The notes under the pieces: model-generated
Database searches by the model: none
Told to the model about the DNA's origin: nothing
The model's input: the letters and a program-made list of their open reading frames with translations, nothing else
Assembly: GCF_036409155.1 (NCBI RefSeq)
Contig: NZ_JAZGLW010000001.1
Location: 3,534,001-3,598,000, forward strand
Direction: 5' to 3'
Source of the DNA: Mycobacterium sp. 050128
GTDB taxonomy: Bacteria > Actinomycetota > Actinomycetes > Mycobacteriales > Mycobacteriaceae
DNA length: 64,000 nt
Position numbers and translations under genes: made by a program
In this document: positions 38,380 to 47,232 of the stretch, piece by piece
Numbering within the stretch: the stretch's first letter is position 1
How the letters are laid out: each line of letters starts with the position of its first letter

Positions 38380-39123
38380 TCACGACGCGTGCAGCCCGCA
38401 TTCGGTTTTGGCCTGCCCCTGCCAGCGCCCGCTGCGCGGGTCGGCGCCCTCGACGGGCTTGGCCGTGCAGGGAGCGCAGCCGATCGACGGATAGCCTTCG
38501 TAGACAAGCGGATTGACCAACACGTCGTGCTCGTCGATGTAGTTCTGCATGTCCTCGTCCGTCCACGCCGCCAGCGGGTTGATCTTCACCAGCTTGAATG
38601 CCTCGTCGAAGCTGATCAGTGGCGCGTTCGCGCGCGTCGGTGCCTCGACCCGGCGCAGCCCGGTCACCCAGGCGGAGTAACCACGCAGCATTTTGCCCAG
38701 GGGGAGGACCTTGCGTAGCCGGCAGCACTCGCCGGGGTCCCGCGCGAACAGGTCCTTGCCCTTCAGTTCGTCCTGCTCGGCCACCGTGTGCTCTGGCGTG
38801 ACGTTGAGAACCCGGACGTCGTAGACGGATTCGATCGCATCACGGGTGCCGACGGTTTCGACGAAGTGATAGCCGGTGTCCAGGAACAGCACCGGCACGC
38901 CGGGGCGCACCTTGGACGCCAGATCCACCAGCACGGCATCCTGCATATTGGAGGCGACGATGTAATTGCAGGTCGCCCAGCCGCGCGGACCGTTGATACC
39001 GCCGAAGTTCTCATCCGTCCAGCGCAACAGCTCGGTGGCGCTGGCGCCCTCGAGTTCGGCCGCGCCCCGGGCGGCCAGCTCACGCAGTGCGGCGTATTCG
39101 GGGTCGGTTGTTTCGGTGCTCAT
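38380..39123 (-). CDS. cysH: Adenylylsulfate (APS) reductase
   Basis: 247 aa, ATG overlapping the nirA stop by 4 bases. It contains PP-loop-type nucleotide chemistry (LFLDTGYHF) and the four cysteines of the [4Fe-4S] cluster (ECCRLRKVLPL and GCAPCT), with the catalytic TECGLH at the C-terminus. The paired cluster cysteines mark the APS-using rather than PAPS-using enzyme. It reduces APS to sulfite with thioredoxin, feeding NirA. The order nirA-cysH-chelatase equals Rv2391-Rv2393. Confidence 0.95.
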   Translation of the reverse strand: MSTETTDPEYAALRELAARGAAELEGASATELLRWTDENFGGINGPRGWATCNYIVASNMQDAVLVDLASKVRPGVPVLFLDTGYHFVETVGTRDAIESVYDVRVLNVTPEHTVAEQDELKGKDLFARDPGECCRLRKVLPLGKMLRGYSAWVTGLRRVEAPTRANAPLISFDEAFKLVKINPLAAWTDEDMQNYIDEHDVLVNPLVYEGYPSIGCAPCTAKPVEGADPRSGRWQGQAKTECGLHAS

Positions 39124-40790
39124 CGCAGATCGCCCTCCTCGGCGCGAAGTGCCCACTGCGCGAACCGCTCTCCGCTGCTGCGGTGCTTGACGAAGTTGCG
39201 CACCACCCGATCGATGTAGTCGCCCAGCTCGTCGCTGGTCACCTTGTGCTGGCGCAGCTTTCGACCGAATCCGCTGTCCAGCCCGAGGCTGCCGCCCAAA
39301 TGCACCTGGAAGCCCTCGACCGAGTTTCCATCGCCGTCGTCGACCATCTGGCCCTTGAAGCCGATGTCGGCGACCTGAATGCGCGCACACGAGTTGGGGC
39401 AGCCGTTGATGTTGACGGTGATCGGCACGTCGAGTCGCGAGTTGATGTCTTCGAGCCGCTTCTCCAGCTCTGGTACCAGAGTCTGTGCCTTGACCCGGGT
39501 TTCGGCAAACGACAACTTGCAGAACTCAATCCCGGTGCAGGCCATCAGGTTCCGGCGCCAGTGCGATGGGTTCGCTTGCAGCCCCAGCGCCTCGAGGCCC
39601 GCGACGAACTCGTCGAGCTTGTCGTCGGGGATGTCGAGGATGACCAGCTTCTGGTAGGGGGTGAACCGGACCCGGTCCGAACCCGCCTGCTCGGCCAGGT
39701 CGGCCACCGCGGAAAGGATGGTGCCGGAAACCCGGCCCGCGATCGCGGCGACGCCGACCGCGTTGAGGCCGTTCTTGAGCCGCTGCACTCCGACGTGGTC
39801 GATCGGGTGCGTGACCGGCTCGGGGGCCGGGCCGTCGATGAGAGGCCGCTTGAGGTACTCGGTTTCGAGCACCTCGCGGAACTTTTCTACGCCCCAGTCC
39901 TTGAGCAGGAACTTCAGCCGCGCCTTGGCGCGCAACCGCCGGTACCCGTAGTCGCGGAACACCGAGGTGACCGCGGCCCATACCTCGGGCACCTCTTCGA
40001 GCGGCACCCAGGCGCCGAGGCGCTGGCCCAGCATCGGGTTGGTGGACAACCCGCCGCCGACCCACACGTCCAGACCGGGGCCGTGCTCGGGGTGGTTGAC
40101 GCCGATGAACGCGATGTCGTTGACCTCGTGCACCACGTCCTGCAAACCCGAGATCGCGGTCTTGTACTTGCGCGGTAGGTCGGCGAATTCGGGCTGGCCG
40201 ATGTAGCGCTTGACGATCTCGTCGATCGCCCAGGTCGGGTCGAGCACCTCGTCGAGCGACTCACCGGCCAGCGGTGAGCCCAGAATCACGCGCGGGCAGT
40301 CGCCGCACGCCTCGGCGGTCTGCAATCCGACCTCGGCGAGCCGCCGCCAGATCTCGGGGACGTCCTCCACCCGGATCCAGTGGTATTGCACGTTCTCCCG
40401 GTCGGAGATGTCAGCGGTGTCGCGGGCGAACTCGGTGGAAATCTGGCCCAGCGTGCGCAGGGCGCCGGCCGACAGGGCGCCGCCGTCGCAGCGCACCCGC
40501 ATCATGAAGTACCGGGCCTCGAGCTTGTCCATGTTCTCGTCGCCGGTCCAGCTGCCGTCGTAACCCTGCTCACGCTGGGTGTACAAACCCCACCAGCGCA
40601 TCCGGCCACGGAGGTCGTTCTTTTCGATGCTGTCGAAGCCGTCCTTGGCGTAGGTGTTCAAGATGCGGTCGCGCACTTCGAGCGGGGGACCGGCCTGCTT
40701 GAACTCCTCGTTGGGGTTCAGCGGCTCGCGCTCTCCCAGTGCCCACTGGCCCTCACTTCGAGGGGGCTTGGCGGGACGGGCTGTGGTCAT
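39120..40790 (-). CDS. nirA: Ferredoxin-dependent sulfite reductase
   Basis: 556 aa from ATG 40790 with GAAGGAGATC upstream; the frame is open 18 codons further, but this start fits the ribosome-binding site. It has duplicated nitrite/sulfite reductase half-domains. The siroheme-[4Fe-4S] ligands appear as CTGIEFCKLSFAETR and INGCPNSCARIQ (C-x5-C and C-x3-C). It catalyses the six-electron reduction of sulfite to sulfide in the cytosol. It is the first structural gene of the operon; a Cys-rich leader ORF lies 111 bases upstream. Confidence 0.95.
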   Translation of the reverse strand: MTTARPAKPPRSEGQWALGEREPLNPNEEFKQAGPPLEVRDRILNTYAKDGFDSIEKNDLRGRMRWWGLYTQREQGYDGSWTGDENMDKLEARYFMMRVRCDGGALSAGALRTLGQISTEFARDTADISDRENVQYHWIRVEDVPEIWRRLAEVGLQTAEACGDCPRVILGSPLAGESLDEVLDPTWAIDEIVKRYIGQPEFADLPRKYKTAISGLQDVVHEVNDIAFIGVNHPEHGPGLDVWVGGGLSTNPMLGQRLGAWVPLEEVPEVWAAVTSVFRDYGYRRLRAKARLKFLLKDWGVEKFREVLETEYLKRPLIDGPAPEPVTHPIDHVGVQRLKNGLNAVGVAAIAGRVSGTILSAVADLAEQAGSDRVRFTPYQKLVILDIPDDKLDEFVAGLEALGLQANPSHWRRNLMACTGIEFCKLSFAETRVKAQTLVPELEKRLEDINSRLDVPITVNINGCPNSCARIQVADIGFKGQMVDDGDGNSVEGFQVHLGGSLGLDSGFGRKLRQHKVTSDELGDYIDRVVRNFVKHRSSGERFAQWALRAEEGDLR

Positions 40791-40901
40791 TCGAAGATCT
40801 CCTTCGCGGGCTGTGCAGGCGTGGACGCGCGACGCACCGGTCAATGACGGCGGGCGCAGATCCGGCGCCAGCTGGACGTACAGGTGGGCGGGTCTACGAC
40901 A

Positions 40902-40958
40902 TCAAGCCGGACAGCTACAGCTGCAGACACGTTTGAGATCGATGTGCCGGCGAACCAC
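40902..40958 (-). promoter_or_regulatory. Cysteine-rich leader sORF ahead of nirA-cysH
   Basis: On the minus strand a GTG at 40956-40958 opens an 18-codon ORF, MVRRHIDLKRVCSCSCPA (first codon GTG), with Cys-Ser-Cys-Ser-Cys just before the end. The ORF ends 111 bases before nirA. It is the same arrangement as the leader before subI on the other arm of the locus: a short ORF whose last codons are cysteine. This matches mycobacterial polycysteine attenuator leaders. No upstream Shine-Dalgarno is visible, consistent with a leaderless message, but the -10 box is not clear. Confidence 0.7.
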
Positions 40959-41301
40959 TAGCGCAATGCGCTGGCTGGGCTGGGCGGCGGTCACGCGCCC
41001 ATTCTGCCATGGATGCAGGCGGCCAGCGCCACCAGGTCAAATTTGCCCTCACGGTGAGCAAAACTACCCCGTAATCCTGGGTAATCGGATAGACAAAACC
41101 GAGAAACCCCTGAGAGGCCCGCGCACTCAGCGTCTGACGTGGTCACTCGGGCTGACGGACCGGGTGAACAGCGCCGATCGCGTCCGCGCGCGACAGTGCC
41201 GAGGTGGCCGACGCCGGGGCGCCAAGCGCCGGGTGAATTTGCTCACCCGCGCCCTGGTCGAGCAGACGGTGTGCCCCGGCGAACGTGCAATCATTTGGTG
41301 C
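40959..41301. other. Intergenic region between the nirA leader and hemW
   Basis: About 340 bases between divergent units. It must hold the promoters of both the nirA operon (minus) and hemW (plus). I see no convincing ORF, tRNA or long inverted repeat. In M. tuberculosis I recall rpfD and Rv2390c in this interval; neither is recognisable here. Confidence 0.6.
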
Positions 41302-42474
41302 ATGGCCCTTCGCGCGGCACCGGTTGAGTTTCCCGGTATACAGCGGAGTCCTGGGCAGTCGTTCGGGGTGTACCTCCACGTTCCGTTCTGCATCACCCGT
41401 TGCGGGTATTGCGATTTCAACACCTATACACCGGCCGAGCTGGGCGGCGTCAACCCGGATGCCTGGCTGGAGGCGCTGCGCACCGAGTTGGCGCTGGCCG
41501 CCGAACGGCTGGATGCGCCGACGGTGAACACCGTGTTCGTCGGCGGCGGGACGCCGTCCTTGCTGGGCCCTGCGCGCATCGTCGCGCTGCTCGACATGGT
41601 CCGCGAGCACTTCGTGCTGGCGCCGGACGCCGAGGTCACCACGGAGGCCAACCCGGAATCGGCCTGGCCGGACTTCTTCGAGGCCGCCCGAGCGGCCGGG
41701 TACACCCGGGTGTCGCTCGGCATGCAGTCGGTGTCCCCGTTCGTGCTGGGTGTCCTCGACCGGATCCACACGCCGAACCGGTCGGCGGCCGCGGCCCGCG
41801 AGGCACTGGAGGCGGGCTTCGAACACGTCAGCCTCGACCTGATCTACGGCACGCCGGGGGAGACCGACGACGAGCTGCTGCGCTCGGTCGATACCGCGAT
41901 CGCGACCGGTGTCGACCATGTGTCCGCGTATGCGCTGGTCGTCGAGGAGGGGACCGCGCTGGCGCGCCGGGTCCGCGGCGGTGAGCTGTCCGCACCCGAC
42001 GACGACGTGCTGGCCCACCGCTACGAGCTGCTCGACGGGCGCCTGTCGGCGGCCGGTTTCGATTGGTACGAGGTGTCGAACTGGTCGCGGCCGGGCGGGG
42101 AGTGCCGGCACAACGTCGGCTACTGGGACGGTGGCCAGTGGTGGGGTGCGGGGCCGGGTGCGCACGGGTATGTCGGCGCGACGCGCTGGTGGAACGTCAA
42201 GCACCCCAACGCATACGCGGAGATACTGGCGGATTCCGCGCTACCCGTCGCGGGCTTCGAGCAGCTGGACGCCGAGGCATTGCACACCGAGGACGTGTTA
42301 CTGAAAACCCGGATGCGCCAAGGACTTCCGTTGGAGGGGCTGAACGCCGCCGAACGCGAACGAGCAGAAACCGTGGTCGCCGACGGCTTGTTGGTGGCCG
42401 ACGGCGACCGGCTGGTCCTCACCCCGCGCGGCCGGTTATTGGCCGACGCGGTCGTGCGGACCCTGCTGGGGTGA
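41302..42474 (+). CDS. hemW: Radical SAM heme chaperone HemW (annotated hemN in older mycobacterial genomes)
   Basis: 390 aa from ATG 41302. YLHVPFCITRCGYCDFNTY holds the radical SAM C-x3-C-x2-C cluster, followed by GGGTPSLL and MQSVSPFVLGVLDRIH. The length and the Phe after the third Cys-Asp pair fit HemW (a heme-binding chaperone) better than the oxygen-independent coproporphyrinogen oxidase HemN (about 450 aa), which carries an extra N-terminal part. It acts in the cytosol and inserts heme into respiratory proteins in other bacteria. It is convergent with the SbtA-like gene, 5 bases apart. Confidence 0.93.
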   Translation: MALRAAPVEFPGIQRSPGQSFGVYLHVPFCITRCGYCDFNTYTPAELGGVNPDAWLEALRTELALAAERLDAPTVNTVFVGGGTPSLLGPARIVALLDMVREHFVLAPDAEVTTEANPESAWPDFFEAARAAGYTRVSLGMQSVSPFVLGVLDRIHTPNRSAAAAREALEAGFEHVSLDLIYGTPGETDDELLRSVDTAIATGVDHVSAYALVVEEGTALARRVRGGELSAPDDDVLAHRYELLDGRLSAAGFDWYEVSNWSRPGGECRHNVGYWDGGQWWGAGPGAHGYVGATRWWNVKHPNAYAEILADSALPVAGFEQLDAEALHTEDVLLKTRMRQGLPLEGLNAAERERAETVVADGLLVADGDRLVLTPRGRLLADAVVRTLLG

Positions 42475-42479
42475 CGGCG

Positions 42480-43712
42480 TCAAACGCCGAACCACCCTTC
42501 GACGACGCGGGCAATCTCGATGTAGAGCGGGATGCCGATCGTGACGTTGTAGGAGAACGTCAGACCCAGTGACGCGGCCAACGGCAGCGTCGGGCTCGCT
42601 TCGGGGATTGCCAATCGCTGCACCGCCGGCACCGCGATGTAGGACGCCGCGCCGCACAAGACCGCGAACAGCACGTAGGTGCCCGTCTTGAAGTCGGTGT
42701 GGGTCAGGCTCGCGTAGCAGCAGGCGATGATGATCCCCAGCGTGGCAAAGACATTCGGGGCCAGCACCGCGAAGAAGATGAACCCGGGCCCCGCCGTTCG
42801 CAGGTCCTTCAACTTGCGCGAGGCCGTCATGCCCATCTCGAGCAGGAACAGACACAGCACGCCCTGGAATGCCATGACGAAGAACTTGTCGTCGTCCTGC
42901 ACGACCTTTTGGCCCTGCAGACCACTGATCAGGCCGATCACGATCCCGCCGATCAGCAGCACCAACCCGGGGTTGAGGAACACCTCCCGGAACAGCTCGC
43001 GGGAGAAGATGGACGGCTTCTTCGCGGTGAGCTGCACGCCCGGGCTGACGTCGAGTTCGTCTGTGCGCTCGCCCTTTTCCAGCGAGAGCTCGAGTTCCTC
43101 TTCTATCGCGCGCTCGGTCTCCAGGCTCTGGCCTTGCGGTGGCCGTGCCGCGGTGCCGGGCCCGACGCCGACCTTGACCGGCGCGTAGCCCGGCTCGTCG
43201 GCCATGTTGCCGGCCGCGTCCATTCCCCGGTGCCGCAGGTGAGCCACCAAGTAGAGCGCCACCAGGCAGCCGGGAATCTCCATGACGGCCAGCATCACCG
43301 GCATGTACGCATTGAAGGCGATGTTCACCGCGGCCAGGACCGCCACACAGGTGGCGAACGTCCCGGCAGAGTCCGACCCGTAATAGCCGGCGACCGTCGC
43401 CCGGTCGATCCTGCGCAATTTGGTCAGCCAACCGAGCAGGTAATAGGCGGCGATGCCGATCACGAAGTTGACGATGAAGCCCAACACCATGAATCCGACG
43501 ATCGCCCCAACGCTGGAGGCATTGACCTCGGCAAGTTCCTCACCACCGTGCCAGCCGATAGCCAGCAGCAGGTACATGGTGAGGCCTTGATAGATCACAT
43601 AGGGGAACTCGAATCGCACCTTCAAGATCGGAATCAGGAATCCGAAGTAGAAGAAAAGCAGAAGCGGTTTGAACAGGTTATGCGTGAAGTTATGCCAGAA
43701 CTCTTGCAGCAT
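42480..43712 (-). CDS. SbtA-like sodium-dependent bicarbonate transporter family protein (Rv2387-like)
   Basis: 410 aa from ATG 43712 (the frame is open 23 codons further). About ten membrane helices lie in two halves, separated by a hydrophilic stretch (about residues 190-250) with EEELELSLEKGER. LLAIGWHGGEELAEVNASS and the paired GYYGSDSAGTFATCVAVL segment are typical of the SbtA/DUF897 family of inner-membrane Na+/HCO3- symporters. Substrate in mycobacteria is not established. By position it is Rv2387. Confidence 0.85.
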   Translation of the reverse strand: MLQEFWHNFTHNLFKPLLLFFYFGFLIPILKVRFEFPYVIYQGLTMYLLLAIGWHGGEELAEVNASSVGAIVGFMVLGFIVNFVIGIAAYYLLGWLTKLRRIDRATVAGYYGSDSAGTFATCVAVLAAVNIAFNAYMPVMLAVMEIPGCLVALYLVAHLRHRGMDAAGNMADEPGYAPVKVGVGPGTAARPPQGQSLETERAIEEELELSLEKGERTDELDVSPGVQLTAKKPSIFSRELFREVFLNPGLVLLIGGIVIGLISGLQGQKVVQDDDKFFVMAFQGVLCLFLLEMGMTASRKLKDLRTAGPGFIFFAVLAPNVFATLGIIIACCYASLTHTDFKTGTYVLFAVLCGAASYIAVPAVQRLAIPEASPTLPLAASLGLTFSYNVTIGIPLYIEIARVVEGWFGV

Positions 43713-43993
43713 TGGTGCCTCTCTTTTCCGGCCGGTGGCCCGGGCGAAGCACCATCCGCAAGCGGGGGCTACCACGAACATCCCGACGACCGTGGAAAAT
43801 TTAGCTCTGCCGCTGCCAGACCGCCACTCGGATCAGACCCGAATTGTGGATGCCGTTCCAAGCCGCGCCGAAATGGTTGCGCATCCCAAAACCCGTGCTC
43901 ACAGCGGTGCTGGTAGGACCGGGTATGGGGGGATTAGCGGGAATCTGGTGTGAGTTTGCTGTGCATTTACTGTCAGGATTAGCGTGTCGCCGC

Positions 43994-44200
43994 TCAACCG
44001 GATATTAGCGAGGGCCGGACGCCGGCGCCCCGTTTGCGGTGGGTCACCGACAGCCATGCGGACGGCGAGTAATGCGTCGTAATTTCTTCGAATCCGTCGA
44101 CCCGGGAAACCGTAAGCACGCCTGTTTCCTGGTTAATTTCGAGTTCGTCGCCGTCGGATCCGTGGACTTCCTCACCGTTCGCGAGCCTGATCACGAACAT
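43994..44200 (-). CDS. Small hypothetical protein, 68 aa
   Basis: Not recognised. The ATG at 44200 is preceded by GAGAGGAACG, a good ribosome-binding site. The sequence is soluble and beta-rich: FVIRLANGEEVHGSDGDELE then TGVLTVSRVDGFEEITTHYS, ending in a basic tail. Such a short beta-strand-rich protein may be a stand-alone Sm-like or DUF-type module, but that is a guess. About 280 bases separate it from the sbtA-like gene start. Confidence 0.6.
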   Translation of the reverse strand: MFVIRLANGEEVHGSDGDELEINQETGVLTVSRVDGFEEITTHYSPSAWLSVTHRKRGAGVRPSLISG

Positions 44201-44773
44201 AACGTTCCTCTCAGTCGATGGGTTTTAATCGCGATCGGGCATTTGCTGGGTCGTCCGCACCGGCCGGATTAAACTTTCGTTACGTTTTTCTGTCAGGGGC
44301 CGTGGCAAACATCCGGCGCGGTTCGTCCGGCGTCGGAATGCTGCGGCGGTTCAAAGCCTTTGGGCAGAGGTTCACCCGGACTACCCCCTTCTCCGCGCCG
44401 GTCGGCCTGGCGAGCCCCCCATGCAGTCCGCGTCGGAGCCAATGATGGTACGGGGAACACAGCCATGGTAGCCCTTTCTTATGCGCTGAGCAGGTGAACC
44501 AGGGGCAAACGTCTAGGCCTCGCGATGCCTCCGGATAGATCCCTCCGCCCGGCGCCCATGCAATGACTTTCGCCGCCGCTGCCTGCGGAAACCGGGGCGG
44601 ACGCCGAACTCGGGCGAAGGGTCGCGCGGCTCCTCCGAAAGCGCGATGCCGGATTAAATCCAGGCGTGATCGATCCGCGCGCAGCACCCGGGAGACCCCG
44701 ACTCGCGGGCCGAGCGTGAATTCGAGGAAACCCGCGACAAGCTGTCCCCGCTGGCGCCGTATCTGATTGCGCG
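44201..44773. other. 570-base gap with no convincing gene
   Basis: The ORFs in both strands look like chance frames (Arg/Pro-rich, no start signals). Two fragments are notable. ATTAAA-containing A/T-rich stretches at 44224-44232 and 44270-44290 lie upstream of the small minus-strand gene and probably hold its promoter. On the plus strand the last about 90 bases before 44776 translate to a protein-like C-terminus (EREFEETRDKLSPLAPYLIA, then a stop) without a start codon, a possible gene remnant. I looked for c-di-AMP and cobalamin riboswitch cores and found none. Confidence 0.5.
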
Positions 44774-45718
44774 TTAGTTGGCCTTGCGCCGGCGTGCCGA
44801 CAACTCGTCGGGCGGCGCCTCGGTTACGGCTTCAGGTGAGCGTTCGAGGTAGTCGGTCAGGATGCGGCCGGCCAACGACTCGATGTTCGATTCGATCGAC
44901 GACGCGAGCGTTGCGGTGACGGTCGCCACCGCCTGAGTGCGGAACCGAACCAGCATCGTGATCAACTCGGCGATCTCGGCATCCGCGGGCAGCGCCTGGC
45001 CGGGTTTGATTTTGTCGATGACGTGTTCGGCGCCCGCGCGTACCAACAGGTCGCTGATCTTGTCGATCTCGGGCACGATTTGCTCGTGCAGGTCGACGAG
45101 CTTCGCCAATTTGACGCCGTAGCCCCGGATCTCGTTGAACGCGTCGATCAGCTTGGGCCGGGTCACGGTGGCTTGCTGGCCGTCGACGCGGATTACCTGC
45201 AAGGCGACCAGCCGGTCGAATCCGGTCGGGTCGTCGACGAGCCGCTGGGCGTCGGCGAGTGGCATGGTCTCGGGCTTCTCGGTGGTCCAGCTGCCCACGA
45301 TGGCCGTCTCGAGGCCCAGCACGTCGCCGAGGCTCTTGCCCTCTTCCCAGGCGCCCAGCATTTCCCGCACATGGGCGATGTTGTAGCCGCGGTCGAGCAT
45401 CGAGGTGATCAGCCGCAGCCGGGTGAGATGCGTGTCGTTGAACAAGGCGATGCGCCCGACCCGCAATGGCGGCGGCAGCAGCCCGCGATCCCGGTAGACC
45501 CGGATGTTGCGGGTGGTGGTGCCGGCCAGCCGGGCCAGGTCGTCGATCCGGTACTCCCCGGACGCCGCGTCACCGTTCGGGTGACGCGCAGCCGCGTCGA
45601 ACAGCTGCGACACCGCGGTGTCGATGAAGTCCCGCGATTGGCGCCGAACGCGTTTGGGCGCCCGTCGCACGTTGTACAGGACGCTGGCGATCGTGCCGGG
45701 CTCCGGTTTCTGGGCCAT
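44774..45718 (-). CDS. MerR-family transcriptional regulator
   Basis: 314 aa. The winged-helix MerR N-terminus sits unusually deep: EYRIDDLARLAGTTTRNIRVYRDRGLLPPP at about residues 55-84, after a basic 50-residue extension. The long C-terminal domain (about 130-314) is helical and would sense the effector. It is encoded downstream of the four-gene oxidative operon on the same strand (15 bases after the BVMO), so it may be co-transcribed and autoregulatory. The effector is unknown; the operon it shares suggests a hydrophobic ketone, lipid or aromatic compound. Confidence 0.85.
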   Translation of the reverse strand: MAQKPEPGTIASVLYNVRRAPKRVRRQSRDFIDTAVSQLFDAAARHPNGDAASGEYRIDDLARLAGTTTRNIRVYRDRGLLPPPLRVGRIALFNDTHLTRLRLITSMLDRGYNIAHVREMLGAWEEGKSLGDVLGLETAIVGSWTTEKPETMPLADAQRLVDDPTGFDRLVALQVIRVDGQQATVTRPKLIDAFNEIRGYGVKLAKLVDLHEQIVPEIDKISDLLVRAGAEHVIDKIKPGQALPADAEIAELITMLVRFRTQAVATVTATLASSIESNIESLAGRILTDYLERSPEAVTEAPPDELSARRRKAN

Positions 45719-45732
45719 CTCAGTGCGTCAGC

Positions 45733-47232
45733 CTAGGCCGACGAGGTGACGCGTGCGGTCGCCCCGCGCGCCACCGCCTGGTAGTCCGCATAGCGGAAAT
45801 CGCTCATCTGGCGCAGATACTGGGTCGCGAAACCTGGGTACATCGAGCCGTTGAACCCGTCCTTGGTGAGATACCAACTGCGACAACCCGACATCCAGGT
45901 GGTCTTGGTGAGCCGGCGCTGGATGTTCTCGTTGTGGCGCAGTTGGACGTCTTCGCGTACGTCGAGATAGCGCAGGTCGTCGTCGAGGATGGTGCGGATG
46001 CCGCGCACCGCGTAATCGAGTTGGCCCTCGATGTAGACCAGCAGCGAGTTGTGGCCCGGCCCGGAGTTGGGACCGGTCATGAAGAACAGGTTCGGGTAGC
46101 CGTGCGCGTTGATGCTCTTGTAAGCCTGTGCGCCGTCGGCCCATTCGTCGGCCAGCGACCGTCCGCCGAGGCCGGTGACGGCGAACGGCGGGCCGGTGAG
46201 GTGGACGTCGTACCCGGTGGCGAACACGATGCAGTCGAGGTGGTGTTCGATGCCGTCGCTGGTGCGGATGCCGACGGGGCTCAGCGTCGCGATCGGCCAG
46301 GAGATCAGCTTGCAGTTGTCGCGCTGCAGCGCGGGGTAGTAGTCGCTGGAGACCAGCATCCGCTTGCAGCCGGGGGCGAAATCGGGGGTCAGCTGCCGGC
46401 GCAGCCACGGGTCCTTGACGGTGGCACGCAGATGGGCCTGGCCGAGTCGCGCCACCAGTGAGGTCAGCGGCGTATCCCACACCAGGGCCGTGGCGCTGGC
46501 TTCGTGGCCCCAGAACAGCGCCTGGCGGGCAAGTTGTTGGACGGCAGGCACTTTGGCGAACAAGGCTTGCACGGCCGACGGGGTCGCCATATCGAGGCGG
46601 GGCAGCACCCAGCCCGGGGTGCGCTGGAACACCTTGACGAACCCAGCCCGCTTGACCAGTTCGGGAATGATCTGGATCGCGCTGGCGCCGGTGCCGATGA
46701 CGGCGACGCGCTTGTCCGTGAAGTCGTAGTCGTGATCCCAGCGGGCACTATGGATTTTGTGTCCGTGGTAGGTGTTCAGACCCCGGATGTTCGGGAAGCT
46801 GACATCCGAGAGCGGGCCGGAGGCCAACACGACGGTGCGGGCACGAAATTTCTTGCGGTTCTTGGTCTTCGCCGTCCACAGTCCGGCGTCCTCGTCGAAG
46901 GTCAGATCGTTGACCTCGTGTCCGAAACGGATGTGCGGACGGATGTCGAACTTGGTCGCCATGTCTTCGAGGTGGCGGCAGATCTCGGGGGCGGGTGAGT
47001 ACGTCCGCGACCACGTCGGGTTTTTCACGAACGAGTAGGAGTACAGCAGCGACGGAACGTCGCAGCTGGCTCCCGGATAGGTGGTGTCGCGCCAGGTTCC
47101 ACCCACCCGGTCGGCGCGCTCCAGTATGACGATGTCGGTAATTCCGGCCTCGGCCAATCGAATTGCGGTACCGAGTCCGGTGAAGCCGGCGCCGATGATC
47201 AGCGTTGCGTAGGTGTGGTCGTTTGCCATCAT
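45733..47232 (-). CDS. Flavin-containing Baeyer-Villiger-type monooxygenase
   Basis: 499 aa from ATG 47232, which overlaps the previous stop (TGATG). The FAD motif LIIGAGFTGLGTAIRLAEAG, the BVMO-like fingerprint YHGHKIHSARWDHD (F/YxGxxxHxxxW) and the NADPH motif VIGTGASAIQIIPELVK are all present. Similar mycobacterial enzymes are MymA and EthA. It would insert oxygen into ketones or oxygenate heteroatoms. It belongs to a minus-strand operon hydrolase-SDR-diiron protein-BVMO-MerR that resembles, in content, the acid-induced mymA operon. The genes here differ in order. Confidence 0.9.
   Translation of the reverse strand: MMANDHTYATLIIGAGFTGLGTAIRLAEAGITDIVILERADRVGGTWRDTTYPGASCDVPSLLYSYSFVKNPTWSRTYSPAPEICRHLEDMATKFDIRPHIRFGHEVNDLTFDEDAGLWTAKTKNRKKFRARTVVLASGPLSDVSFPNIRGLNTYHGHKIHSARWDHDYDFTDKRVAVIGTGASAIQIIPELVKRAGFVKVFQRTPGWVLPRLDMATPSAVQALFAKVPAVQQLARQALFWGHEASATALVWDTPLTSLVARLGQAHLRATVKDPWLRRQLTPDFAPGCKRMLVSSDYYPALQRDNCKLISWPIATLSPVGIRTSDGIEHHLDCIVFATGYDVHLTGPPFAVTGLGGRSLADEWADGAQAYKSINAHGYPNLFFMTGPNSGPGHNSLLVYIEGQLDYAVRGIRTILDDDLRYLDVREDVQLRHNENIQRRLTKTTWMSGCRSWYLTKDGFNGSMYPGFATQYLRQMSDFRYADYQAVARGATARVTSSA

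Noticed and set aside
44300..44560. Possible c-di-AMP (ydaO) or cobalamin riboswitch suggested by GGGTGAA on the minus strand
   Set aside because: The conserved core blocks (for example GACAGCTAACC) are missing and the downstream gene is a 68-aa unknown protein.
44280..44687. 135-codon minus-strand ORF in the 44.2-44.8 kb gap
   Set aside because: No ribosome-binding site, random-looking Arg/Pro/Trp-rich product, no recognisable motif.
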